A stretch of DNA of 64,000 nucleotides from Streptomyces sp. NRRL F-5126. GTDB taxonomy: Bacteria > Actinomycetota > Actinomycetes > Streptomycetales > Streptomycetaceae. The stretch is taken from positions 124,001 to 188,000 of the forward strand of contig NZ_JOFZ01000007.1 of NCBI RefSeq assembly GCF_000721265.1. Direction: 5' to 3'. Within the stretch, counting starts at the first letter, position 1. The number at the start of each line of letters is the position of its first letter. The position numbers and the translations under genes were made by a program. Of this stretch, positions 41,367 to 49,645 are shown piece after piece. The notes beneath the pieces were generated by a model. The model was not told the DNA's origin. It worked only from the letters and a program-made list of their open reading frames with translations, and did not search any database.

Positions 41367-42799
41367 GGTGTGTCCCTGGGGGTGTGGGTCGCGCGCTCGC
41401 GCGTTCCGGGGCTCGGCGGCAGCACCGCGAGGGCGGCGGTGCGGCGCGCGAGCACGTCGAATCCGATGCCGTCGAATCCGGCGACCGACGTGGCAAGACG
41501 GTTGTCCAGCGGGCGTGTCCACCGTCCGGGCAGCGCGCCGGGCGATCCGGCGAGCAGCCCGGCCACCGAGCCGGCCGTCGCGCCGTTGGAGTCGGTGTCC
41601 CAGCCGCCGGAGACGACCCGGCACACCGAGCCGGTGAAGTCGCCGTCCGCGTGGGTGAGCGCCGCCGCGAGGAGCGCCGCGTTCGGCACGACGTGCACCC
41701 AGTGGTGGTGGCCGTAGGCCGCGTGCAGGGCGTCGACGACGCTCGCGAACCCCTCCGCCGTGCCCGTCGGTTCGTCGCGGGCCGCCTCGATGCCGTGGCG
41801 CACGGCCGAGGCCAGCCGCGACCGTGCCGGCACCACGGCGAGCCCAGCGGCCAGGCAGGCGTGCACGTCTGCGCCGCCGCCCGCGGCCCGCGCGACGGCG
41901 GCGGCCGCGAACATCGCCCCGTACACGCCGTTCGCGGTGTGCGTGAGCACGGCGTCGCGCCAGGCCTCGTCCGCCGCGGCGGACGGGTCGCCCGGCCGGG
42001 TCCAGCCGAAGACGTCGGCGCGGATCAGGGCGCCGATCCACTCGCGGAACGGGTTGCGCCGCACTGCTGTCCCCGGCGGCTCGACGCCGTCGAGCAGGTT
42101 GCGGTACGCGACGCGCTCCGCGGTGAACGTCCGTCCCGCGGGCAACTCGTCGAGCCACAGCCCGGCCACGTCGTCCGTGGTGAAGGAGTGCCCGTGCCGC
42201 TCCAGCGTGAGCAGGCCGAGCAGCGGGTAGTTGAGGTCGTCGTCCTCGGGCATTCCGTCGATGTTCTCGGCCAGCGAGGTGGGCCGGCTGCGCCGGTTCC
42301 ACGGGTAGCGCGCGGCCACGCCGGGGTCGAGGCCGACCTCGCTGAACCACGACGACAGCGGCCAGTTGCCCGTCGATGCCGCGAGCGCCCTGATGCCGTC
42401 GAGCGGCAGCTTCTCCACCGGCTTGCCCAGCAGGCAGCCGGCGGCCCTGCCGAGCCAGCCGGCCTCGATACGGGCGGGCAGTGCCTCGGCGGGCACGGTG
42501 AGCGCGGGCGCCGGCGGCGCGCCCGCGGCCTCGTGGATCGCGGCCAGGCCGGTCGGCTCGTCCGCGGCCGCCGGGCTCGTGAGCGCGGCCAGCTCGTCGA
42601 GCAGCCCTGCGGCGGTCTCCCGCAGCGCCGGGTCCGCGGGCCCTGGCGACGCGCCGGCCCGTTCGGGCGCGAGATGACCGCCCGCCGCGAGCCACCGCCG
42701 GCGCACGGCGTCCGCGTCGCGGCCGTCCTCTGCCGCCTGCCGCAGCTCGTGGCCGACCAGGTCCTCGGGCTGCACCCAGGTCACACGCAGCGCGCTCAC
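41363..42799 (-). CDS. ADP-ribosylglycohydrolase family protein, paralogue 4
   Basis: A 478-aa ADP-ribosyl-hydrolase (DraG fold) with an extra N-terminal region of about 105 residues. The fold begins RIEAGWLGRAAGCLLGKPVEK. The metal-site motifs are MPEDDDLNYPLLGLL and the C-terminal GWDTDSNGATAGSVAGLL; both acidic pairs are intact. Enzymes of this fold release ADP-ribose or ribose from ribosylated proteins or small molecules using two Mg ions. GKPVE and GWDTDSN place it in a different subgroup from its neighbours. Overlaps of 4 nt on both sides show tight translational coupling. Confidence 0.83.
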   Translation of the reverse strand: MSALRVTWVQPEDLVGHELRQAAEDGRDADAVRRRWLAAGGHLAPERAGASPGPADPALRETAAGLLDELAALTSPAAADEPTGLAAIHEAAGAPPAPALTVPAEALPARIEAGWLGRAAGCLLGKPVEKLPLDGIRALAASTGNWPLSSWFSEVGLDPGVAARYPWNRRSRPTSLAENIDGMPEDDDLNYPLLGLLTLERHGHSFTTDDVAGLWLDELPAGRTFTAERVAYRNLLDGVEPPGTAVRRNPFREWIGALIRADVFGWTRPGDPSAAADEAWRDAVLTHTANGVYGAMFAAAAVARAAGGGADVHACLAAGLAVVPARSRLASAVRHGIEAARDEPTGTAEGFASVVDALHAAYGHHHWVHVVPNAALLAAALTHADGDFTGSVCRVVSGGWDTDSNGATAGSVAGLLAGSPGALPGRWTRPLDNRLATSVAGFDGIGFDVLARRTAALAVLPPSPGTRERATHTPRDTP

Positions 42800-43944
42800 C
42801 GCACCCCCGCCAGCTCGGCGAACGCCGCCTCGTGTGCGCGGCGCCGATCCGTGTCCCTGGCGAACACCTCCCGTGTCACCGCGGCGAGTTCCGCGGCGGG
42901 GCCGTGCAGGTCGAGCCTGCTCGCCCGGGCCACCTCGTCACCCCACGCGGCGGGCACGGCGCCGCTGCCACCGAGCGCGCCGGCGATCGACCCGCTCATC
43001 GTGGCGATCGAGTCGCAGTCACGGCCGTAGTTGACGGAGCCGAGCACCGTGCTCTCGAAGTCGCCGCCGCCGATCAGCAGCATCGCGAGCGCTACGGGCA
43101 GTTCCTCGATGCTGTGCAGCCGGGACGGGCGTCGCGCGCCGAGCGAGGGCTCGCGGTAGCGGGGGCCCACGGTGTCGAACGGGGCGACGGCCTCGCGCAG
43201 CGGGACCAGCGCCTCCTCCCAGTCGCCGAACGCGCGTGCCCGCTCGCACACCGCCTCGATCGCCGCGCGGGTGCCGTCCTTCGCGAGCCGCAGCGCCTCC
43301 TCGACGACGCTCGAAGGGGTGGCGCCCGGCGTGAACGCGGCGGCCACGGCGGCGGCGAAGACGCCGGCCGCCTCCCGCCCGTACGACGACTGGTGCGGCG
43401 CGGCCACCTCGAGCGCCTCGGCGTAGGCGCCGGCCGGGTTGCCCGCGTTGACGACGCCGACGGGCGCCATGTACATCGCGGCACCGCAGTTGACGATGTT
43501 CCCGACGCCGGCCTCGCGCGGGTCGACATGGCCGTAGTGCAGGCGCGCCACGATCCACTTCTCGGCCAGGAAGATGCGCTGCAGCGGCAGCGCCTCGGCC
43601 TCCAGCTCCGGGATCCAGCGGGGGTTGCCGATCAGGTCGGGCACCAGGTGGTCGGCGACGCTGTACGCGTCGAGGTGGTCGCGGACCTTCGCGTACACGC
43701 GCACCAGCGCCTGCGTCATCAGGGTGTCGTCGGTGACGTGCCCGTCACCCTTGTGGTACGGCGCGATCGGCCGGGCCGTGCGCCAGGCGTCTCCGTGGAA
43801 CGGGCCGACGATGCCGCGCACCCGGCCGCCGTGGCGCTCCGTGATCTGCTCCGGCGTCCAGCCCTCCACCGGGCCGCCGAGCGCATCGCCGACGGCGGCG
43901 CCGAGCAGGCATCCGGTCACGCGGTCCTCAAGGTTCGGTTTCAT
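42796..43944 (-). CDS. ADP-ribosylglycohydrolase family protein, paralogue 3
   Basis: A 382-aa DraG-fold hydrolase. It begins MKPNLEDRVTGCLLGAAVGDALGGPVEGW. Metal ligands are in GHVTDDTLMTQAL and VNYGRDCDSIATMSGSIAGALGG, so the binuclear site looks complete. GNIVNCGAAMYMAPVGVVNAGNPAGAYAEALEVA is a further family block. The ATG at 43944 overlaps the stop of the preceding gene by 4 nt; the open frame runs further upstream, but the extension is Arg-rich and not credible. It is one of four tandem paralogues and probably acts on a ribosylated nutrient brought in by the operon's transporter. Confidence 0.85.
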   Translation of the reverse strand: MKPNLEDRVTGCLLGAAVGDALGGPVEGWTPEQITERHGGRVRGIVGPFHGDAWRTARPIAPYHKGDGHVTDDTLMTQALVRVYAKVRDHLDAYSVADHLVPDLIGNPRWIPELEAEALPLQRIFLAEKWIVARLHYGHVDPREAGVGNIVNCGAAMYMAPVGVVNAGNPAGAYAEALEVAAPHQSSYGREAAGVFAAAVAAAFTPGATPSSVVEEALRLAKDGTRAAIEAVCERARAFGDWEEALVPLREAVAPFDTVGPRYREPSLGARRPSRLHSIEELPVALAMLLIGGGDFESTVLGSVNYGRDCDSIATMSGSIAGALGGSGAVPAAWGDEVARASRLDLHGPAAELAAVTREVFARDTDRRRAHEAAFAELAGVR

Positions 43945-45242
43945 GGGTTCGAAGGTCCTTCCGTGGCGGTGAACGCGGGTTCTGCGGCGGTGAGCCGGGC
44001 GGCGAGACGCACGAGGTCCACCCCGGCAAGGCGCGGCAGCGCGCAGCCCGGGAGGACGGAGCACGCGTCTCGCCACGACACGGGCAGCGTGCCCGCGCCG
44101 CCCACGGCGCCCGCCAGCGCACCGGCGAGCGCGGGCGCCGAGTCGGCGACGCGCGACATGCAGGCGGCGGCGGGCACCGCCTCGGTCACGTCGCCTCCCG
44201 AGGCGAGGACCAGCGCGAGCGCGGCCGGCACCGTCTCGGCCGCGGCGATGCCGTAGCTGTAGACGTGGTCGATGATCTGGTGTTCGAGCAGCGGCACGAG
44301 GCCGAAGGCGCGGCCCCGTGTGCCGGGTTCGTCCGTGCGGGCCAGGGACACGGCGTGTGCGGCGTTGCGGCCGATCTCCGAGCCGGCCGGCAGCTGGTCG
44401 AGCGCGCCGTGCACGCAGGCCTCGGCGGGCGCCCCGGCGAGCGCCAGCGCGACGGCGGCAGCCATCGCGCGGGCACCGTGCACCCCGTCGCCGTCCTGCG
44501 TGTAGCGGGCGTCGAACTCGGCGAGGTCGGCCGCCGCCGCCGGATCACCGGGGTGGACGACGGCCAGCACGCAGGCGCGCACGCACGCCGCGTCGTCGAA
44601 GAAGTGCGGGTTGTCGTGGCCCGTCGCGGGCGGCCTGAGACCCGTGGCGAGGTTGCCGAGGCCCGCGCGAACGGAGATCCGCGCGCGCAGCGGGATGACC
44701 GCCGACTCGACCTCCGGGGCGCGTGCGGCGGCCGAGGAGATCTCCGCCGCCAGCGCCATCCACGCCAGGTCGACCGCCGAACGCACCCTGCGGTCCCTGC
44801 TGAGGTCGCTGAGCGCCGTGCCGTGCGAGGCGAGCACCGCCTCGGCCGTGAACGCCGCCCATTCCGCGTCGTCCGAGGGACCGAGCCGCAGCGGCTCGGG
44901 CGGCTGGTTGAGCGCGATGGGCACGGGCAACGTCGTGGTCTCGTTCTGCTCGGCGAACGTGTCGAGCTCGCGCGTGAGCCGGCGCGTCCACTCCGGCATG
45001 CGCGCGGCACGGTGGCGCGCGGCGGGCCAGCCCGCCGCGTCGCCTGCGGCGAGGCCGAGGAGCATGCCCTCGACGCGGCCGTCCGCGTGCTCGCCGGGTG
45101 GCTCGGCGCCGGGGGCCCGGCCTGCCGCGGCGGGGCCGTCAGCGCGACCGCCGCGGCTCTTGGTGGCGGGGACGCCCGCCCGGCCGGTGGACCGGGATCC
45201 GGCGGCCGCGGGGTGCCCGGCCGTGCGCGTGTCCGCGTTCAC
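43941..45242 (-). CDS. ADP-ribosylglycohydrolase family protein, paralogue 2 (degenerate metal site)
   Basis: A 433-aa DraG-fold protein with a disordered Ala/Gly/Arg-rich N-terminus (about 55 residues). The core starts GMLLGLAAGDAAGWPAARHR. The first metal motif is recognisable only as GPSDDAEWAAF. The C-terminal motif, normally GRDxDTxA, reads SRVADSAPALAGALAGAVGG, so the first Asp is Val and Thr is Ser. Metal binding may be weakened, and it could be a non-catalytic or regulatory subunit, or have a different specificity. The GTG start overlaps the previous gene by 4 nt, so it is kept in strict register with its active paralogues. Confidence 0.75.
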   Translation of the reverse strand: MNADTRTAGHPAAAGSRSTGRAGVPATKSRGGRADGPAAAGRAPGAEPPGEHADGRVEGMLLGLAAGDAAGWPAARHRAARMPEWTRRLTRELDTFAEQNETTTLPVPIALNQPPEPLRLGPSDDAEWAAFTAEAVLASHGTALSDLSRDRRVRSAVDLAWMALAAEISSAAARAPEVESAVIPLRARISVRAGLGNLATGLRPPATGHDNPHFFDDAACVRACVLAVVHPGDPAAAADLAEFDARYTQDGDGVHGARAMAAAVALALAGAPAEACVHGALDQLPAGSEIGRNAAHAVSLARTDEPGTRGRAFGLVPLLEHQIIDHVYSYGIAAAETVPAALALVLASGGDVTEAVPAAACMSRVADSAPALAGALAGAVGGAGTLPVSWRDACSVLPGCALPRLAGVDLVRLAARLTAAEPAFTATEGPSNP

Positions 45243-46372
45243 GAACCGGCCCTCCCTGCCCGCGCCGTGTCCTGCGCGGGTGAGAGCAGATCGGCGATGT
45301 CCCGCACGTGATGGCCCGCCATGGACGGCAGGCAGCTGCCGCGCACCGGCCGCACCGCCGACGACCAGCGCTCGGGGATGGCGCCGAAACCGCCGAGTGC
45401 GCCCGCGAGCGCGCCGGCGACGGCGGCCGTGGTGTCCGCGTCCCTGCCCATGTTGACGGCGCCCAGCACGGACCCGGCGAACTCACCGCCCACCAGGGCG
45501 AACGCGCCGAACGCCAGGCCGACGGCCTCGGGCGCCAGGTCCGTCCACGGGTAGCCGCCGATCACCACCGAGGCCCTCAGCGCTCGCTCCCGGTCGAGCC
45601 GGGTCAGCGATCCGTCCAGCCTGAGGCGGCCCGCCGCCGTCACCGCGCGCCGCAGCGAGCGCGCGGTCCACGAGTCGTCCGGCACCACCGAGAGGGCGGC
45701 GGCGAGCACGGCCGGTACGCCGTCGCCGCTCATCGCCGCGGCGACACCGGCGGCGACGGCCTGCCCGCCGTAGATGCCCTCGCCCTCGTGGCTCACGGTG
45801 CCGTCGATGGCGACGAGGCGCGCCGCCTCGACGGGACGCCCGGCGGCGAACACGCCGAAGGGGGCCGCCCGCATCGCCAGGCCGTCGCTCCACGCGTGCC
45901 GGTGCTGTGCGGTGATCGGCGCGGCGAGGCCCCTGCGCAGGTTCTCCAGTGTGCCGCGCTCGCTGAACCCGGCGCCGCGGAACGGGCCTTCGTTGCGGTC
46001 GGCGATCCAGGAGTGCCAGGCCGCCTCCACATCGCCGACGGTGAGCGCGGAGCCGTGGCGGGCGAGCAGCAGACCGGAAAGAATCGCGTACTCGGTGTCG
46101 TCCGTGCCCGCCGGGTCGTCCGAGACGAAGTCCTCGATGCGGCCCCAGCGCTCCCTGATCTGCGAGGGCTTCATGTTCTCGGCCGGCGCACCGAGCGCGT
46201 CGCCCACCGCGAGACCGACGAGCGCGCCGCGTGCGCGGTCGCGCGGGCTGCCGGACGCGGGCGGGGGCGCGGGCGCCTTGCGTGTGGGCGGCGTCAGGGG
46301 CGGTGGGGAGCCGGGTGGTGGGGTCGGACGATGCGGGGTGGTGAGGGTGGGAGAGGCTGATGGAGCGCTCAT
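45239..46372 (-). CDS. ADP-ribosylglycohydrolase family protein, paralogue 1
   Basis: A 377-aa DraG-fold hydrolase with a Pro-rich disordered N-terminus of about 45 residues. Core: RDRARGALVGLAVGDALGAPAENMKPSQI; metal motifs PAGTDDTEYAIL and VNMGRDADTTAAVAGALAGALGG, both complete. WSDGLAMRAAPFGVFAAGRP is a further family block. It is the first of four tandem paralogues, after the ABC binding-protein gene. The 89-nt gap before it holds four copies of a 7-nt repeat, unlike the overlapping junctions elsewhere in this operon. Confidence 0.85.
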   Translation of the reverse strand: MSAPSASPTLTTPHRPTPPPGSPPPLTPPTRKAPAPPPASGSPRDRARGALVGLAVGDALGAPAENMKPSQIRERWGRIEDFVSDDPAGTDDTEYAILSGLLLARHGSALTVGDVEAAWHSWIADRNEGPFRGAGFSERGTLENLRRGLAAPITAQHRHAWSDGLAMRAAPFGVFAAGRPVEAARLVAIDGTVSHEGEGIYGGQAVAAGVAAAMSGDGVPAVLAAALSVVPDDSWTARSLRRAVTAAGRLRLDGSLTRLDRERALRASVVIGGYPWTDLAPEAVGLAFGAFALVGGEFAGSVLGAVNMGRDADTTAAVAGALAGALGGFGAIPERWSSAVRPVRGSCLPSMAGHHVRDIADLLSPAQDTARAGRAGS

Positions 46373-46386
46373 ACCGTGCCGTTCCT

Positions 46387-46414
46387 GGTGCGTGGTGCGT
46401 GGTGCGTGGTGCGT
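46387..46414. repeat. Four tandem copies of GGTGCGT
   Basis: The heptamer GGTGCGT repeats exactly four times between the binding-protein gene and the first glycohydrolase gene, close to the latter's ribosome site. In the mRNA it reads ACGCACC repeats. Copy-number change could alter spacing or translation. Confidence 0.7.
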
Positions 46415-46461
46415 GTGTGGTGGTGCGCCGGGCGGCTCCGGGCCGCCCGGCCACCGGCGGG

Positions 46462-47781
46462 TCAGTTCCGGTAGCGCTCGAATATGCGGTTCCCGTCCCG
46501 GACGAGCTGCCCCCGCAGCCCGTCCAGGTCGGTGCCGCCGCTGTAGTACCGCTGCAGCGCCGGCGTGGCGATCTTGTCCTTCCACTCGGGGTAGCCCCTC
46601 ATCCCGAGCACCGGCGAGGCCGTCAGGTGTTGCGCCACGGCCACCCCCGTCGACCAGCCGTCCTTCGCCGTGTTGAGCGACGGGTCGCGCAGCGCGGCGT
46701 CGCCCGTGGGCACCAGCCAGTCGCCGCGTGCCAGCTGGACCAGGTGCGCCGTCTGCGTCATGAAGGCGATGAACGCCGCGGCCTCCTTCGGATGCGGGCA
46801 CGACTTCGCCACCGACAGGGTCTGCGGGCTGACGCCCTGCGCGCGGCCCCCGTCCGGCGCGTGCGTCCCCACGGGCAGGGGCAGCGTCACCCAGTCGAAG
46901 CCGTCGGGGGCCTGCTGCTGCACCTGCTGGCGGTAGGAGAAGCCCAGCGGCAGCATCGCGTACCGGCCGGCGAAGAAGGCGGGCAGCGTGTCGCCGCCGC
47001 CCATGCCCAGCGCGGTCGGGGACGCCGTGCGGTCCGTACGGACCTGCCGGCGGATCAGCTCGGGAAACGCCGAGTCCGCCGGGCCGAGCCGCACCTCGGG
47101 GGTGCCGTCCTCACGCCGGTACAGTATCCGGCCGCCCATGGACATCGACAGGTTGACCGTGGCGTTGACCGGCGACTTCATCGCCCAGGCCGTGCCGAAC
47201 CGCTGAGCCCCGGACCCGTGGTGCGTGAGCTCCCTGGCGACGTCCTCGAACTCGGCCCAGCTCCACGGGCGCCGCTGCGTGGGCAGGGCGATGCCGGCCC
47301 GGTCGAGGAGCGTCCTGTCGGCGATCAGCACCCACGGCTCCTGCAGGAACGGCACGCCGTACAGGCCGCCGCCGAAGCGCGAGGTGGCCCACGCCGAATC
47401 GGGGATCCGCCGCCGCAGGTCGGCCGGGATCAGGTCCGTCAGGTCGGCGAGGTAGCCGCCGTACCCGAAGTCGGTGAGATCGATGGCCTCGTCGTGGATG
47501 ATGTCCGGCGCCGCGCCGCCCTCGAAGGAGGTGAGGAGCTGATCGTGGACGTTGTCCCAACTGCCCTGCACGTAGCGCACATGGACCTCGGGATGGTTCT
47601 TGTTCCACTGCGCCACCAGCGCCTTGTTCGCGGCCAGTGACTCCTTCTGCCAGGCCAGCGACAGGAAGTCGAGCGTCGGAACGCCCGACCCGTCACCGGA
47701 CGCGCCGCAGCCGGTCAGCAGGGAGGAGGAGGCGGCAGCGGCGGCCGCGGCAGCGCCGCCCAGGAGCGTGCGACGGCGCAT
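46462..47781 (-). CDS. Sugar ABC transporter substrate-binding lipoprotein (family 1 extracellular solute-binding)
   Basis: A 439-aa exported binding protein. The N-terminus MRRRTLLGG is twin-arginine-like, and the lipobox LTGC puts the acylated cysteine at residue 25. The mature part has a family-1 sugar-binding fold: LDFLSLAWQKESLAANKALVAQWNKNHPEVHVRYVQGSWDNVHDQLLTSFEGGAAPDIIHDEA. Its ATG overlaps the stop of the upstream permease gene by 1 nt. With the two permeases it forms an importer with no dedicated ATPase; in Streptomyces the shared ATPase MsiK usually serves such systems. The downstream glycohydrolases suggest a ribose-containing ligand. Confidence 0.87.
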   Translation of the reverse strand: MRRRTLLGGAAAAAAAASSSLLTGCGASGDGSGVPTLDFLSLAWQKESLAANKALVAQWNKNHPEVHVRYVQGSWDNVHDQLLTSFEGGAAPDIIHDEAIDLTDFGYGGYLADLTDLIPADLRRRIPDSAWATSRFGGGLYGVPFLQEPWVLIADRTLLDRAGIALPTQRRPWSWAEFEDVARELTHHGSGAQRFGTAWAMKSPVNATVNLSMSMGGRILYRREDGTPEVRLGPADSAFPELIRRQVRTDRTASPTALGMGGGDTLPAFFAGRYAMLPLGFSYRQQVQQQAPDGFDWVTLPLPVGTHAPDGGRAQGVSPQTLSVAKSCPHPKEAAAFIAFMTQTAHLVQLARGDWLVPTGDAALRDPSLNTAKDGWSTGVAVAQHLTASPVLGMRGYPEWKDKIATPALQRYYSGGTDLDGLRGQLVRDGNRIFERYRN

Positions 47782-48695
47782 CAGCCCTTCACCGCCCCGG
47801 TCATCGCGCCGCTCACCAGGCGCTTTTGCAGGAACGCGAAGAACAGCAGGCTCGGCAGTGTCGCCAGCACGGAGGCGGCGGCGAGCGGGCCGAGGTCGGC
47901 GGCGCCCTCGGCGCCGAGGAAGTGCGTGAGGATGACGGACATCGTCTGCTTCTCCGGGGACTTGAGCAGGACCAGGGCGAAGAAGAACTCGTTCCATGCG
48001 GTGACGAACGAGAACATCAGCGTCGCCACGAGCCCCGGCACCAGCAGCGGCAGAACCACACTGCGCAGTGTGCGCAGCCGGCCGCAGCCGTCGATCGACG
48101 CGGCCTCCTCCAGCGACATCGGCACCGACTTGACGTACCCCTGGAGCATCCACAGTGCGAACGGAAGGTTCCACACCACGTAGACGATGATCAGGCCGGG
48201 CAGCGAGTCGACCAGGTGGAGGTTCTTCAGCACGAGGAACAGCGGGATGATGACCAGCACGAACGGGAACATCTGGCTGACGAGCACCCAGCCCGTGCCG
48301 AGCCGGCTGACGGCCGACTTGAACCGCACCATCACATAGGCGGCCGGCACCGCGATCGCCACCGACACCACCGCGGTGACGACGGACACCAGCAGGCTGT
48401 TCAGCGCGGAACGCAGCAGCGGCTGCTCGTCGATCGCCGTGCGGAAGTTGGCGAGCGTCGGATGGCGGGGCAGCCACGTCGGGTCGACCGACCCCAGCTC
48501 CTGCGGCGACTTGAACGCGGTGGACACCAGCCACAGCAGGGGGAAGGCGAGGAAGACCACGTAGCACAGCAGGGCCAGGTACTGGCCCGTCCTGCCGGCG
48601 AAGCGCCCGGCGGTGCGCCGCCGCGGCCGCTTCCGGCCGGGGCGTGCAGGGGGTGCGGCGGAGGTGTCCCGCGCGGGCGTGGTGGTGCTGCTCAC
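47781..48695 (-). CDS. Carbohydrate ABC transporter permease (MalG type)
   Basis: A 304-aa membrane protein with about six helices. After a basic N-terminal tail (PGRKRPRRRTAG) come YLALLCYVVFLAFPLLWLVSTAFKSPQELG, a typical MalG start, and the EAA loop LEEAASIDGCGRLRTLRSVVLPLLVPG that contacts the ATPase. Its GTG start overlaps the stop of the other permease by 4 nt. Together they form the membrane channel of the sugar importer. Confidence 0.88.
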   Translation of the reverse strand: MSSTTTPARDTSAAPPARPGRKRPRRRTAGRFAGRTGQYLALLCYVVFLAFPLLWLVSTAFKSPQELGSVDPTWLPRHPTLANFRTAIDEQPLLRSALNSLLVSVVTAVVSVAIAVPAAYVMVRFKSAVSRLGTGWVLVSQMFPFVLVIIPLFLVLKNLHLVDSLPGLIIVYVVWNLPFALWMLQGYVKSVPMSLEEAASIDGCGRLRTLRSVVLPLLVPGLVATLMFSFVTAWNEFFFALVLLKSPEKQTMSVILTHFLGAEGAADLGPLAAASVLATLPSLLFFAFLQKRLVSGAMTGAVKG

Positions 48696-49645
48696 TGGTC
48701 GGCCTCCTTGAGACGGTTGCGCAGGAACACGGTCAGCAGGACGGCGATCACGGCGATCATCACCAGGCCCATCGCCGCCGCGTACCCGAACTGCCCGTAC
48801 TGGAAAGCCTCCTGGTAGGCGAACAGGGTGGGCAGCCGGGTCTTGCCGCCGGGGCCGCCATTGGTGAGCACGTACACCAGGCCGAACGAGTTGAAGTTCC
48901 AGATGAAGTCGAGTGCTGTGATGGACAGCACCACCGGCTTCATCGCGGGCCAGGTCACCGCGGTGAAGCGGCGCCACAGGCCCGCGCCGTCGAGAGCAGC
49001 CGCCTCGTGCAGGTCGGCCGGGACATTCTGCAGGCCGGCCAGCAGCACCACCGTGGTCTGCGGCATCTTGGCCCACACGCCCACCACGATCACCGCGGGC
49101 AGCGCGAGGGTGAGGCTGGAGAGCCAGTCGGTGTGCCCGGACGTCAGGTGCAGGCTGCGCAGGGTGCTGTTGAGGATGCCCGCGTCCGGGTTGTAGACGA
49201 GTCGCCACATGATGCCGACGACGACCTCGGGCATCGCCCACGGCACCAGCGCCAGGGTGCGGGTCAGCCACCGGAAGCGCAGGTTCTGGTTGAGCAGCAT
49301 CGCGAGGCCGAGCGAGAGCACGAACTGGATGGCCGTCACGCAGACCGCCCAGATGATGCCGATCTTGAACGAGTCCCAGAACAGCGAGTCGAGCCTGAGG
49401 TTCGCGAGGTTGGTCAGGCCGGTGAAGGACGTCGAGCGGGTGACGCCGGACTGCGCGTCGGTGAACGCCAGCGCGAGCCCGTAGAGCAGCGGGCCGACGC
49501 TGAGGACGAGGACCGGGATCAGCGCGGGCAGCAGCAGGAACCAGGCGTCGCGTTCGAGGCCGAGCATCCTGCGCCGGCCGGCGGCGTCGCGCGGCTTCTG
49601 CAGCCGTGTGCCGTTCGGCGGGCGGGTGGCGAGGCCGGCGCTCAT
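48692..49645 (-). CDS. Carbohydrate ABC transporter permease (MalF type)
   Basis: A 317-aa membrane protein with about six helices: AWFLLLPALIPVLVLSVGPLLYGLALAFTD at the start, and the EAA loop LHEAAALDGAGLWRRFTAVTWPAMKPV. GGGGAG lies 6 nt before the ATG at 49645; a GTG slightly upstream is less likely. The ATG overlaps the LacI stop codon by 4 nt, so the regulator is the first gene of the same operon. Confidence 0.88.
   Translation of the reverse strand: MSAGLATRPPNGTRLQKPRDAAGRRRMLGLERDAWFLLLPALIPVLVLSVGPLLYGLALAFTDAQSGVTRSTSFTGLTNLANLRLDSLFWDSFKIGIIWAVCVTAIQFVLSLGLAMLLNQNLRFRWLTRTLALVPWAMPEVVVGIMWRLVYNPDAGILNSTLRSLHLTSGHTDWLSSLTLALPAVIVVGVWAKMPQTTVVLLAGLQNVPADLHEAAALDGAGLWRRFTAVTWPAMKPVVLSITALDFIWNFNSFGLVYVLTNGGPGGKTRLPTLFAYQEAFQYGQFGYAAAMGLVMIAVIAVLLTVFLRNRLKEADQ

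Noticed and set aside
46387..46414. Tandem repeat as a CRISPR array
   Set aside because: The repeats are 7 nt, directly adjacent and without spacers; no cas genes are in the window.
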